Made by a program: the position numbers and the translations under genes. A model generated the notes under the pieces. It was given only the letters and a program-made list of their open reading frames with translations. It did not search any database and was not told where the DNA came from. Positions 10,596-22,397 of a stretch of DNA of 64,000 nucleotides are shown here, one piece after another. Every line of letters starts with the position of its first letter. Within the stretch, counting starts at the first letter, position 1. Source of the stretch: Gnetum montanum (taxonomy: Eukaryota > Streptophyta > Gnetopsida > Gnetales > Gnetaceae); contig MNCI01026259.1 of NCBI GenBank assembly GCA_015680685.1, forward strand, positions 268,612 to 332,611, read 5' to 3'.

Positions 10596-11110
10596 ATGGC
10601 CAAGGCTTCTGCATTCAACTTTGATGAATGCAATCACTTGTGGCTGGGTCCTGATGCCACCATCATGATCCTTGCCAGCATCGCTATGGGTTTTCTTAGT
10701 GGAAACATTCTAGAGTAGATAGAGAACTGCATCATCAATATTCTAGGATATGCATTTTCAAGGGTGAACCTATTTCAAAACATTCATAGCAAACCCATGA
10801 TCACAAAAGTTCAAAAGCAAATCATGGATGATATCACAGACTAGAAATTTAAAGAGCTAAGATTAGAGACTAAAGGGTAATACAACTTGCAAAGGATACT
10901 GGAATCCACATCCTATTTTGTATACATTAATAATGTGCTAGATGCCTAGGAGCTTTTCAAACTATTGCCCAAATAGCTTCACACCTACAACAAATTGAGG
11001 CTACTTCTAACTACTAGAACTTTGAATGTTGTAGACAACGTGCTTGTACCTAATCATAGAGATCTAGTAAAAGTGTTTGAGGTGTCATATTTAAAGTAAA
11101 AAGAAGGTTC
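10596..11110 (+). pseudogene. NB-ARC (NBS-LRR resistance gene) fossil
   Basis: One plus frame from the ATG at 10596 reads through with a handful of stops and shows NB-ARC order. A degenerate P-loop region comes first (AMGFLSGNIL, where GGIGKTTLA would be expected). FSRVNLFQNI and KVQKQIMDDI correspond to the FL-NI and LQKQLL-DI blocks of TIR-NBS proteins. YFVYINNVLDA corresponds to kinase-2 (LLVLDDV), and LRLLLTTR to RNBS-B (SRIIITTR). The LLPK between the last two is common in NBS proteins of early-diverging plants. TIR and LRR parts are not visible on either side. The P-loop lysine is gone, so even the intact form of this copy could not bind nucleotide. It sits inside the interrupted family-2 LTR and may be a captured gene fragment. 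Confidence 0.65.
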
Positions 11111-11479
11111 AATCTATGCACATCGATGAGGAAATCTAGAAGTTTTGAAGTCAATTTGAAGTAACTTGCTGCAAAAACTACCAAGATTTTCTAAATAGTC
11201 TCATCAACAACACTGACATGGATGGCGAACATGTGGAGTGGAGTGAAGCATCACGTACAACGAAGATATGACTTCTAGATTCCATGCTAATTTGAGATTT
11301 CAAGATGCCCAACTTAGTAGTTTCATCGATTATCATGGATTGGTATCGTGTCAACCTATTATTAAAATACTTATTTTTAAACATTTGTTAGTATAAATAA
11401 TAGCATTAAATGGGCACCATGTGTGCACTCATAGAGCACCATTTGTGCAACCCAATAGGTAGCAAAGGGGAATTTAGGA
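11111..11479. other. no gene recognised
   Basis: Continues downstream of the NB-ARC fossil. LRR-like repeats were looked for and not found. The minus-strand open frame at 11384-11178 shows no domain. Confidence 0.45.
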
Positions 11480-11948
11480 TTAATACCCAAGAAAACCTAC
11501 ATTAAGTTAGAATCAAATTCTTTTGGAAATTTTTATGTGAGGATTCATTAATCTTTGTGGCAACTATAGATCATTAGAGTCCATTGTCAGGCTGTCAAGG
11601 TAGCTACATTGTGGAAATAGTAAGGTAGAATCATAAATTAGGTGAAGTTTCCCTTGTAATCTTCATAGTCTATGTATTTATGATTTCAATTTGATTTAAT
11701 CATTAATTTTCATTCATGTTAGAAGTTAGGGTGAAAATTCATGTTTTTAGTTATGAGTGATAGTCATAAGTGTGGAATTTGTTTGGATTCAATTCACACT
11801 ATTTATTATCTTAATGATATTTTGACTTTTGAACCATTCCTCCATGGGATACAACTTGTGGGTTAGTCACAAATGAGGTGACAATCTCTACAATGACATA
11901 AAGATAAATTTTAAAGGTATCCAACACTAAATTCTACCTGGCTCATCA
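11480..11948 (+). repeat. 3' part of 5' LTR, family 2 (element E)
   Basis: Matches the end of the family-2 solo LTR (about 34060-34475): CTTTGTGGCAAYTA, AGATTAGGTGA/AAATTAGGTGA, TTTGTAATCTTC, TTAGAAGTTARGGTGAA, GTGATARTCRTAAGTGTG, ATGATATTTTGACTTT and CATTCCTCCATG. It ends TCATCA at 11948, and a primer site follows two bases later. So it is a 5' LTR end in plus orientation. Confidence 0.75.
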
Positions 11949-11952
11949 ATTT

Positions 11953-11970
11953 TGGCACCATTGCTGGGGA
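11953..11970 (+). promoter_or_regulatory. primer-binding site, tRNA-Asp type (element E)
   Basis: TGGCACCATTGCTGGGGA agrees with the tRNA-Asp complement (TGGCGCCGTTGCCGGGGA) at 15 of 18 positions. All three differences are G to A or C to T. It shows that family 2 also primes with tRNA-Asp and that element E runs rightward from here. Confidence 0.8.
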
Positions 11971-14900
11971 GGCTAATAGAGTTAATCAGCATCAAGGATT
12001 TTGTATGTTTTAATTTCATTTTGTAATTTTATGTTTTAGGTACATTTTATTTTATTTTATTTTATTTTTATTTAAGTAATTTAAGACATGGTTTCTTTTA
12101 CTTGTTATTCTTGAATTGAAAAATCTAAAAATAAGAAAAAATAGTAGTATATTTAATTTATATTTTTTAAAATTTAAGTTGAATCTTCAAAAAGGTATAC
12201 ATTCTTTCTATTTCATTTCATTTTCTTTTCTTTTGTAATGTTAAAAATGATCTCCCTTAATTATTTTTCCAATGAATGTGCTAAGGAAGATTGTGTTTGT
12301 TAAATGAAATTAACCAAGTAACAAAAAAATCCAACACAAAAATCACAAGTTATTATAAATTTTAATCAAATATTATATAAAGTAAAAATAATTAAAGGAA
12401 AACCAATAGTTTAGAATTGTTTCCTTGAAAAATGTAGAGGACAATAGGAAATTCTATTGTTAGTTGGGACTATAAAGAATTCGGTAGCATCATGTCTTGA
12501 ATGTAAGGGAGAAGGACAACTTCTCCTACCTTGTAATAGGTAGGTTTAAACGCAAAATCTAACTAAGGGTGAGCCTTAGATTAATAAGTGTCTTGCACAT
12601 AATAAACTTTATTTTTTTAAAAAAATATTCTTTAAGTACAATGTTCATAAGTCAAGGTGGCTAAATAGCTCAGTTTAGGGTAATTCTTATTAGTGTTTGA
12701 TTTCTATTAAATACCTACTTGGATGAGTCACTAAGATGGAAAGGGTGTATTATATTGGACCTAGTTTCTCTAGTGGTAAAGGCATGCACTAATATCAAGT
12801 AAGATTGATGTTGTGTGAGCAACCTTTATAAAATTAATTTGGATCCCACCAAAACCTCATGATTAAAGCTAGTCAAATATTTAATTTTTTTCAAGGAAAA
12901 TGAGAGAAATGAAAAAAAAGAGGAAAAAAATGATGAAAAAAAAGAGAAAAAAGCAAGAAAAGAAAAGAAAAGAAAGATGACCCCACAAGAACCTTCCATC
13001 ATGAGGCAAGCCACAGTCTCACAAGAACCTTATAGTTGGGGTAATGCTCCAAGCTCACAACTTCAAGCATCCAACAAGAACCCATTTTTTTTAAAGCAAA
13101 GTGTTTAAGGGTCATGCAACACTTATCAATCTACTCATGATGCCACTACCTTAGAACTCAAGTATAACATTGGTAGTAAAGGAGTGACTCATCCATCATT
13201 AGTTTGTTAATGGACACCTTCAAAGTACAACTAGTTTCAAATGTATAGTGTAATCATTTGGTAATTATAGTAGTACTATTGCTTGGTTCACCCTGTAGCA
13301 TAACACATGGTAATCCTAGTGATGGTTGCATAAGCCCAAGATGTGAATGGTAAACTAGCAACAAATACATATTGCTTATAGGCTAAAATAGTTTCTTTAC
13401 TTTTATTACTCTATTTTAACCATGTTAGTTTTAGATTGAGTCAACAAGATCAACCTATCATAAGCTTCACCAAGAGTTAAGTCATATAACTTAAACTTCA
13501 CTAAATTAATGTGAGAAGACAACGATCATGAATTGAACATTAACTACTTGCATACTTACATTATCCATCCATGGATTACGATGTGGTTGCACATGAACAC
13601 TTGTGACTTATATGGTAGAGTGCTAGGATACCCAACCACTTATCAACATGACATCTAGGAATAGGATGTCATAATTGGTTTCAGAGAAAATCATGACCTA
13701 AGAATTAATTAGAATCAAGAGCTATCTCAATCCAATGATGGACCATGAATTACAAACCATAGCTAGACATGCATGAGGTTCAAGACAAATCATTCCAATC
13801 AAGAAAATGCATTTATAAAGAATTTTATGAATATTTTTGATCAAACTTCTAGGAGATCTAACCATACATCCAAAAGAGACATCAACTATAGAAAACTTTG
13901 GTGAGACAAAGGTAACATTGGCCCATGTAGCTTTTATCCATCTTATAGTAATGTCAAAATTTTTCTTAATTGAATAATGTTATCATTATATCTTTACAAT
14001 GAGGCTAGTAATACATAGTCAAGGTCTTTTAGGGCATGGTTTTGTTTTGAACGTTACTTTTACTAAACAATGAAACCCCACCTAGTCAATATTGCATATC
14101 TTATCTAAAATCATTAGGTACACAATGAAATCAAGCTATTAAGAGATCCCCTCTACTGTGCAAGTAAGAAACTTTACCAAGGGGTTGATAGGGAAATTTA
14201 CACTCAGATAATGTCGTGATGTTTTACTCTATTAACCTTCTCCTTAGAGATAACCAACCTGAGTTAGACAATCCTTATCTCATTGTCAAGTCTTCTTTTC
14301 ATTTGTAATCAAACTTAACTGACTTAGAAGTCCTCTTGCCATATCATACATTAACTTTTTACATTAATTCAATGAAAATATGGTACTTTATCTTTTCAAA
14401 TTATGGAAATTAAGCTTAGTAAGTTTATCTCTAATCCTTGTCCAATGTGTAGTGTTCAACAAGATAATTCCAATAGTAACATTTTCATTTTAATTGGACT
14501 TATAGTTTAAGAAATATCATCATTTTAATTTTTTCATAATGCATGCTTATTTAAATAAAAATTTTAAAAATTTAATTTCAAAAATAAAATTCAAAATTTG
14601 AACTCCACCAATGCTAGTCCCAAGCCCAAATATGAAACCTCAATGATTATCTTGAGGCCTAAAGGTAAGTACTAAGCATAAACAATTTTTTTTAGTAGAA
14701 GAGTAAGCTAATGAATTGTACTAATGCTTGGATACACTTATTTGTAGCTCAAATAAGTGTCAATGATGTAAATTAATTAATGTCATAGATTTAGTAGTTT
14801 TGATAGGGTAAGGATTTTTTGTACTTTAGGTTTAAAGCATCCCTTCCCTAGTGTAGTAGAATGTGTAGGATTAATAAAGAGATACTTAGTAGAGAAAGCT

Positions 14901-15249
14901 ATTGTTGTGATTTGCATAGACTAGAAACAAGTCATTATTAGTTGGGACATAGCTATATTAAGGTATTGGTTAGGATTTCTAGAGCAAGGAATAAATATTA
15001 ATAACTTAAAGCTACATTTAGTGCAGCTATGAATTATTGAGAAATGAGTTAGTATGGAGAAAAGGAATGTCATTAACATGCACAAGAGGACCAAAAAATA
15101 TTTCAAGAAGTTATTCCCCTTGTTTGTTAAAAGGCTATTTTGATATAAGATTGGTTAGAAATGGAAGCTGGTCCCTAGGTGGTTGTATGGGGCTATGCCC
15201 AAGAAAGGATAGTTGATTAGGCACTAGTGATCTATCATGGTGTAGTTAA
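11971..15249 (+). other. leader/internal region of element E, no coding recognised
   Basis: AT-rich DNA after the primer site. It has an ATTTTATTTTATTTTATTTT tract at about 12044-12074 and a GA/AAAG-rich purine tract at about 12895-12976. The minus-strand open frame across the latter (13014-12826) is an artefact of that tract. Gag-like motifs were searched for and not found. Either gag is decayed beyond recognition or this is a non-coding element. Confidence 0.4.
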
Positions 15250-17460
15250 AGAAATGGAGAAAGTGCCCTAGGAGAACAAGAAAGGGAAGAAGAAAACCAT
15301 GAGCAAAAGACTTAATTTTTATTTTTACTATGAGTTAATAAAGGCAATGATAACTTTATTTGCCAAAAATGAAGAGAAGCAAGCTGATGTTACTTCAGAG
15401 GTAGACTTCAAGCACCCATTGTACCAATACTTGTAGAGTATAATACCTACATATAACATCAAAGGTAGGGGTCCTTTGACATCGGTGTTAAAGACTAAGG
15501 AAGAGGATGGTTATTTAATGTTTAAAAGCATTGAGAAGCCATAGAAGAAAAAAAGTGGTGATGTGCAAGCATGGAAGGAGGGGATTTTGAAGAATACCTT
15601 CAAAACTATTGAAAAAGAAGGAGCTTCATTAAAAAGGAAATATCTTTTGCAAGAGGAAGAAATATCCTTAGATACTCCTTAAATAAAGATCTTCCAAAAG
15701 AAGCTATAAGACAAAAATAAGCAAGTGTTTTATGTTTCATATTATGTGTTTTATGTTATATGTTACTAAGTTTAAATGACACAACATTGTTTCTAGTTTT
15801 GACGTCGATAAAATATATGACATTTCCACTTATATTTTTCAAAAGCTCCTTACTAAAAGAGAGCATTCAAACATGAGCTAAAGAAGATATTTTCCAGCCT
15901 TTCTTCTATCCCTAAAGACTAGAGGGAAGGTATAAATTAAGAGGAGTTAGATTCCCTAACTAACTTGCTTTCATCAAAGAAAGACAAAGAAGGGACAAAG
16001 AATGTTTAAGTTCTTTTTATAATTTCTTTGGTTTAAACCTTGATGAAATAGGACAGGAAGAACAAGACGCCCAAGAGAGTGAAAGAAATGAGCTTCCAAA
16101 AATAAAGATCCCTTCTCCACCTCTTACTAACATCACTCCTACACTAAGAAAACTAATTTTGAATGACTGTGAGGTTTACAAATGGATAAATGAAGTGACA
16201 AGCTTCAAACTCTCCACACCATATTGTAAGTTTATTTTTACATAACATCAAAATATTATATGTGGATTTGCAAATATTATAAATAACTTAACCCTTTATT
16301 GTCTTTTCCAAAGATGAAAAGAAAATCTGGGCTTTTATTAAGAACAAGCAATTGATGTTGGAGGATCAGGTTAAGAATATGGATAGAAAGCTAAACTTGA
16401 TCTTTCTAGGAGAAAGTGGGTAGACTTAACATTATTATGAGAACAATGCTCATGTTAGTAGTAGAGAATCTAGCATTCTTTATTTGTCATGTAGAAATAA
16501 AAGGTAAGCTAAATAAGGATTAGATAACATTCCATGATTTAGTAGTTAATATTGACATAGTAGTAGAAAAGGTAATTGTAGCAACAATGAGCATGATACA
16601 AAACTATGCCAAGGACATGGGGGTGTTTGGCATTGAGCAAGTCAACAAAAGTGTCATCCTTGTAGACTCACTAAAGCAAATGTGCAAGAAAGAGGAAGAT
16701 CATAAGAGAGAAATAAAGATGTTTTATAATCAAGTGAAGCTCCTAGAAGCTAGAATAATAAGCAACACCATGGTTAGATGAAAACCCCCTTTTCATGTAG
16801 ATGGAAGAAAGAACAATAAAGCCATAAAAACAATAAAGCCATGGAATTTTAAAGAACTCTAATTAAGCATAAATGATCAATTTTAGCCATGATGCAATCC
16901 ATGACTAGTCTAAGAAATTCTATGGTAGCATGGGAGAGTTGGGGCACAAAGTATCAAACTAACAAGTGGTGGTATAATAGAGAATACCATAACTTGCTAA
17001 AGAAAAATAAAGGTCAATTTGTAGATAAGGAAATAAGGAATTTTTTTATTAAGTAGACCACATTAGAGGAATTGTTTGAATATTTTACCAATAGTATGGT
17101 GATTACCACATTAGAAGAACAACAACAAGGTTCCTAGGAGGAACTTGTAGAATAAGGGGATGATGATGATATCATCATAGAAGAGTGAAAGAGCTACGAA
17201 GAAGAATGTACTAGCATTCTATCAAAGCTTCTAAGTTCAACATTTAATGCATTGGATATAGCTAACTTTAGCTTGGAGGAGATAGAAGAAAGAATTTTAG
17301 AGTTGTCTAGAGAAATACATGATAAGTATAGAGATTTAGAAAGGTAGTTTATTTTATCTTATGAAATAAAAAATAAAACTAACTATGTGTTTTTTGTGGC
17401 TTTTTGAGTAGATCCTAGTGAAAGTAGCTAAGAATCGGTAGTGGAACCAACACCTATGTA
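15250..17460 (+). pseudogene. decayed multi-part coding region, unknown family
   Basis: Several long plus-strand stretches read as protein with only scattered stops. About 15300-15700 has a charged segment with DVTSEVDFKHPLYQYL and later GVKEGASLKRKYLL-type basic sequence. About 16050-16225 contains PPLTNITPTLRKLILNDCEVYKW. About 16314-16420 contains IWAFIKNKQLMLEDQ. An open 64-codon run (16587-16781) is heptad-like, hence probably coiled coil. About 16918-17350 contains ALDIANFSLEEIEERILELS. A GT-AG interval at 16226-16313 joins two of these parts. No known domain was recognised. It may be a third ORF of element E, or a host gene fossil. Coiled-coil content resembles the C-terminal part of ORF3 in element A, but I cannot align them. 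Confidence 0.45.
16226..16313 (+). other. probable 88-bp intron
   Basis: GTAAGTTTAT at 16226 (a strong plant 5' splice site) and a T-rich tract ending TCTTTTCCAAAG at 16313. Sequence inside is AT-rich with stops, and both sides read as protein. The intron is inferred from signals only. Confidence 0.5.
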
Positions 17461-18017
17461 GATTAATGAAGAGGAGGAAGCTACTAGGTATTAAAGATAT
17501 GTGAGCATTAGTTCTATGTGTCATTTATGTTTGATGCAGAAAGATATTCTTTGTAAAATGCCAAGCATAGATGATTTTTCAGAAATAATATGCAACATTA
17601 AATGTTATGATGTGCATGAATTGTAAAGTTTCCAAAGAGATAATAAGGTTGGATCATCTTGATTAACCAATCATTATGTGTTATGAAGGTCATAAAAATG
17701 ATGTAATATATTAATATTAAGTAATTACTTATTTCTTTGGAATTATTTTCTAATAATAATAAGTAATAAATAATAATAAGAAAGTGTTAAACTTTCAATG
17801 TAGAGTTTTTAATATCATTCCTAATAAATGTTAGTAGATGTCCACCACTTAGAGAAGAAATGATAAAGAAGATTAAGCATTCAATACAAAAAGCAAGTGT
17901 AAATGATATTTGTAAGTGATAGATAATGTTAAATGTTATGATACATGCTAGTTGTAATAATTTCATATTCATCTAACATGTCATTTATTAATAATATTAA
18001 ATGATAAAGATGAAAGG
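17461..18017. other. no gene recognised
   Basis: AT-rich, many TAATAATAA-type triplets near 17750-17780. AGTAGATGTCCACCAC at about 17830 recurs as AGTAGATGTCTACCAC near 18967, on the other side of the inserted solo LTR. This may be a remnant of an older repeat pair. Confidence 0.45.
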
Positions 18018-18916
18018 TGATGAGCGGTGAGGTACCCCTATGCCCAACCATACGAATATGAGTGTTCATGCATGATCCAATTGAACTCCATGGACAAGCT
18101 AGTTGTGGTATCTAGATTGTTACACGTTGATCGTAGTTCGCTGTCTTCCCACCTGGACTAGTATTTGCTTTGTCACGTATGATTTAGTCCAGAGTGAGGC
18201 GTATGATGTGATCTTAAACTAATGCTACTCCTAGAGAAAATGGAAAATAATCTTGGTTAAACTAATGAGTAATAGGAAATGAGGTCTAAGCTAACCTAAG
18301 TGCAATGAGCATCCATTCCTTAATCATCCATACACATCTTGGACCTCATGCACGACTACTACTAGGGTTACCAAGCATAGATCCTAGGCACGTTGCTGGG
18401 TTACCAAGTAGTCACACTTAAATGCTCGTGATTAAGTCGTACTCATTCCGCATTTAACAACAAGAATAGTAAATGATGATAAATAAACATTAACAAAGAA
18501 AGCAATAAATATTAACTAAGAAAGTAATAAATAACAATAACAATTAACAATTAAACTAGACAATTAAAACTAAGTGAATGCTGCAATGATGAAGTAATCT
18601 CGATCTTTATTTCCGATCATGTGCGCTTCCAAGTACGTCACACTCGAATAAAGGTGTCGTACAATTACAAGCATCACACTGCGGGCATGCACTTGGGAAA
18701 ATAATCTAACTCCTACGAAAACAAAATGCAAGGGCTTCACTACAACTACTAAAAAGATGCCTAAATGAGGTGGAGGTCCCTCTTATTTATAGGTCGGGAT
18801 AGGCGGCCGCATAAACGGGGCCCCATTGACGCAGGAAGGCTACGTCGACAGGGCCGCGTCAACACGGCCGCGTATACGCGGCCCTGTCAACGCATCGACT
18901 TAATGACACTTCATCA
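18018..18916 (-). repeat. solo LTR (899 bp) with AAAGG target duplication
   Basis: Minus orientation: starts TGATGAAGTG (18916) and ends ...CTCATCA (18018). AAAGG lies immediately on both sides (18013-18017 and 18917-18921), a perfect 5-bp target-site duplication, so insertion and LTR-LTR recombination at this spot are well supported. TATA box TATAAATAAG at about 18791-18782, TTTATT (AATAAA on minus) at about 18606. U3 is GC-rich and CpG-dense, with repeated GACGC and GGCCGCG motifs. This is probably the youngest repeat in the window. Confidence 0.93.
18847..18888. repeat. nested inverted repeat in U3 with an 18-bp palindrome
   Basis: GGCCGCGTATACGCGGCC at 18866-18883 is a perfect 18-bp palindrome. 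The outer arms GACAGGGCCGCGT (18847-18859) and ACGCGGCCCTGTC (18876-18888) form a 13-bp inverted repeat with a 16-bp loop, competing with the palindrome. The site lies about 60-100 bp upstream of the TATA box in LTR orientation, where enhancer sites usually sit. Confidence 0.85.
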
Positions 18917-19079
18917 AAAGGTAAAAAAGAAAAGAAAAGAAAAAAAAGGAATGTCTAACAAGTACTAGTAGATGTCTACCACATAACAAAAGTGGCAAAC
19001 AAGGGTAACAAATTATTTCAAAGCTCATGCATCTAATGTTATTATGTTAGTGATGAACTTTGGAGAAATTGAGTGGGAA

Positions 19080-19875
19080 GGATAAGAGGAAGCTTTTTCT
19101 TAGGTAAGGATATGTTAGATTCTGCAAAGCCTAAGTCAATGAATCTGATATTAGAGATAGACTCATCATTTAGGTCTATTAAGGATTTGATATTGGTAGA
19201 GTCCATAGAAGGAGAGACAACTAAAGATTTACCTACATGTTTAATTTTAATATTAGCTAGTTCACCACTAAGCTAATAGGGTTTTGCTTCATGATCTAAG
19301 AAAGAGATTCTTAGGAATTTCATATCAATTGAATGATTATCTCATAATTATGGAAGGGAAAAGAAATCTTTTGATACATAGGAGATGATACTATATGATG
19401 TTGAGCTACCCAGGGATGTCCTAGTATTCCATTCACACTATGACATTTACATATGAACATAAAGAGAGCTTTAAACTACACAAAATCAACCATTATGAAT
19501 GAGAACCTAATGGAACCTATAACTTGTACTCATGTATAATTAAAGGAAATGAGGTTGGTACAAGTTTCATTAAAGGGTATCTAATCATAAAGACGAAGAT
19601 GCTTGACAATAGCCCATGTGATCACATTAGATCCAATGTCATCATCAATATGCATTAGTGAGATTGAAGTGTCAAGTGATACTTTAATGATGATGTAGAG
19701 TGGTAGCTGATGAATATCTCATTTCTTCAAATATTTCTTGAAGTTTCCATCATGGAAGTTTAGACTATCTAATCCATAATGAGAGACTTAAAGAAAGGAT
19801 GATATAACATTCATCTAAGTAAGAATATCACTTGGAACCACAATTCTCTTAAGAACATCATATAAAGTAGCATAA
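19080..19875 (-). pseudogene. aspartic protease region of Tat/Ogre-like element G
   Basis: Minus-strand reading: HIDDDIGSNVIT corresponds to the active-site block (usually DDGSxxNV) at about 19665-19630. It is followed by IGS (the flap-region end) and then ILGHPWVAQHHIVSS at about 19440-19396, matching the LLGRPWIHxxxAVPSS motif that ends the protease of Tat/Ogre-type polyproteins. The protease would cut the polyprotein during particle maturation. The active site has an extra residue between D and G, and there are several stops, so it is inactive. Reverse transcriptase should follow to the left but is absent; the sequence changes near 19000. Confidence 0.7.
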
Positions 19876-20559
19876 TGTTCTTTATAGATTGCTATGTAGT
19901 TGTACAAGGACAAGTTAGTTTCCTTCAAATGGATAATAATTGTCATCTGTAACTTGACCTTATTATTCATTAATTAAGATGATTGTAGAGTAGGGAGCAT
20001 TGCGACTAGCTATATATGATTGGATGAAGATAAGAAGCTACTTGAGGGAACAAATTCTTGAGGTTGCTAGAATGAAACATTATTTGATGTCTTAGAAGGT
20101 TTCTTAGGTGCATTAGCAACTTTATTCTTCTATTTACTTGTTTTTGTCTATTGGCTACAAGTAAGGATTCTTACTTGAGAAGTAATAGGTAAGTGGAAAG
20201 AAGTAAGTGGATATCTAAGATGTAACGAGTAGGTGTATTTTGGAATTCAACATAGTATTGAATAAAATGGAATTAAGAAGGATGAATGGATAAAGTCATG
20301 AAAGTAGAGTGATGGGGTTGGGTAGCAAAATGAGATGTAGCTTAGTTTTGATTATTTGGAATAACATGAATATGATAAGAAGATGAGGAAGGATGATTTG
20401 ACTTTGATGAAATGTGGGTGTAGTCAAACTAAAAAATAATGTAAGGCTTTTGAGACTATGGTTAGGACTATTGATAGTGCTTATAGTCAAACTAGAGAAT
20501 GACATAAGACTCCCTAAGTGGAAAATTATGAGCATTATGTTTTAGCTGAAAAGCTAAAA

Positions 20560-21850
20560 TAGTGCTTCCAACTCCCACGGGATTTTCAAATACTTCTAGC
20601 TAATAATTATTAGAATATATAGTGGATGGTTTAGTTTTCACTGCTATCTTACCCTTACCTATGAGATCTTGAATGTCATCTTTCAAATTTTTGCAATGAT
20701 CTATATCATGATTGATAGTCTCATGATAATAGAAGTACTTTTGGTAGTCATACCACTTAGGCATCTTAGGGTTATCTTCTTGTCTCTAAGAATGATATAT
20801 TGATAGAAGCTACATGCAACAATAATTCACTCTTGCTTGATTATAAACTTGCTTCCTCTTAAGGTGACCATCCCTGAGAAGAGTATTAAGAAGCAAAGAG
20901 TACCTCATTGGTATCTTAATGTATCGATCTCTATTTCTCTAAGGTCTACATTACTAAGTTGAAGCAAAAGCAATTGAGGGAGTGTCATTTTTTCCCTTAA
21001 GAAAAGAAGAAATAGCATGAGATTTTGGTTATTTTTTCTCTTATTTCATAGCCTTATTAGCTTTGTTATGAATTGATAGGAATTCTTGATCACCATGATG
21101 AATAATAGCTTTTTTTAATGCATCTGGCAATTAGGTGGGCATCATTCAGAGAATAAGACTTTGAATAAGTCATTCTCTTCTAAATGTAGTCAATAATTAC
21201 AATTTCAAAAATTTCTTATAGATGGAACTCCTTTAAATGATATGAAAGTTTAGTTGATATTTTTGTCCATAAAGAAATAAACTTGTCAATGGGTTTATTT
21301 AGAGCTTATTTGATGGCTACAAATGACATAGCACTTATGCTTTGAGAAAAATGAAACTTAAAGTATTCAATAAAAGATGCTAGTAGTTATTCTAAAGAGG
21401 TAATAGAACCATGAGGCAAGGATATACACCACTTCAAAGCTCTTCTAGAATGAGAGTTAGAAAAGCATATTAACATTATGTAAGGGTGAGGTGCTAGAAG
21501 CATGCATTCATTATTGAATGTGATCATATGATTCATAGGATTCCTTGTTTCAATATTTTACTTTGTGAAAGATAGTAGTGAAATGTCCTTAGGTAGGACT
21601 AGAAAGGAAATAATAGAGCTTACAAGATCACTTAGGAATTGATCTAATGAAATAGGAGAATTTTATTACATAGCCAATGCCTTAGCTACTTTGTCTTTGG
21701 TGCTTTGGAGATGCATAACATCATTGAGTAGTGTTAACAACTATTGATCTGTTCTAGACAAGTGAGAAATAGGCTAATGTGTAGTGGTAGATGATGATGT
21801 CAAAGGGGGATGCATGTATGGAATGGATCCAAATGTAGTAGAAGTAGGTA
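20560..21850 (-). pseudogene. gag of Tat/Ogre-like element G
   Basis: On the minus strand around 21460-21200 reads SRRALKWCISLPHGSI, then FIEYFKFHF and a later KPIDKFISLW. This is the layout of the retrotransposon gag capsid domain. Downstream at about 20745-20688 comes KYFYYHETINHDIDHC, then LKDDIQDLIGKG. It matches the Tat/Ogre gag-protease junction motif (C-YH---GH-TE-C--LK--I--LI--G), with the first Cys changed to Phe. Many stops. The protease of the same element lies further left. Confidence 0.7.
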
Positions 21851-21954
21851 TGTCTAATGAAACAAAGTTAATAGGGAAAAATATGATATGCTACCAAACT
21901 ATGGAATATTAAACAATAGTGAAGTAGTAGAGACAAGAAATGGGATGGATTGAA

Positions 21955-22283
21955 ACAAGGATATAGTAGGCTAGGGTTGATGACTAAAGTATTTAGATTC
22001 AAAATGTAGATTGGATGATTGAAAGAAGAAATAATGGTTGTTAAGATCCTTAGGAGAAAACATACAAAGATGTAGTAGGCTAGGGTTGATGAATAGAGTA
22101 TTTAGATTCAAAATGTAGATTGGATGATTGAAAGAAGAAATGATGGTTGTTAAAATCCTTAGGAGAAAACATACACAGATGTAGTTGGCTAGGGTTGATG
22201 AATAAAGTATTTAGATTCAAAATGTAGATTGGATGATTGAAAGAAGAAATGATGGTTGCTAAAATTATTAGGAGAAAATAGGC
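21955..22283. repeat. three tandem copies of a 109-bp unit
   Basis: CTAGGGTTGATGA begins at 21971, 22080 and 22189, an exact 109-bp period. Each copy continues with AGTATTTAGATTCAAAATGT, then AGATTGGATGATTGAAAGAA and a TTAGGAGAAAA end. Copies differ at few positions, so the array is younger than the decayed gag around it. Because 109 is not a multiple of three, the minus-strand reading shifts frame at each copy (open frame 22301-22080). Confidence 0.9.
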
Positions 22284-22397
22284 ACTATTGTGGAGGAACA
22301 AAGATCACGGAAAGACTAAGTGATCTTGTGTTGGGGAAAATAGGTCTAGGTAAAGAAGTTTAAGTAGCTATAAAATTGATGTTATGTATATAATGTT

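Noticed and set aside
12755-12840. tRNA-like A-box (TAGTGGTAAAGGC) suggesting a SINE or tRNA gene
   Set aside because: No credible B-box at the right distance, no cloverleaf and no poly-A or poly-T end.
12826-13014. Minus-strand frame rich in F and S, resembling a membrane protein
   Set aside because: It is the reverse of a GA/A-rich purine tract; composition alone explains it.
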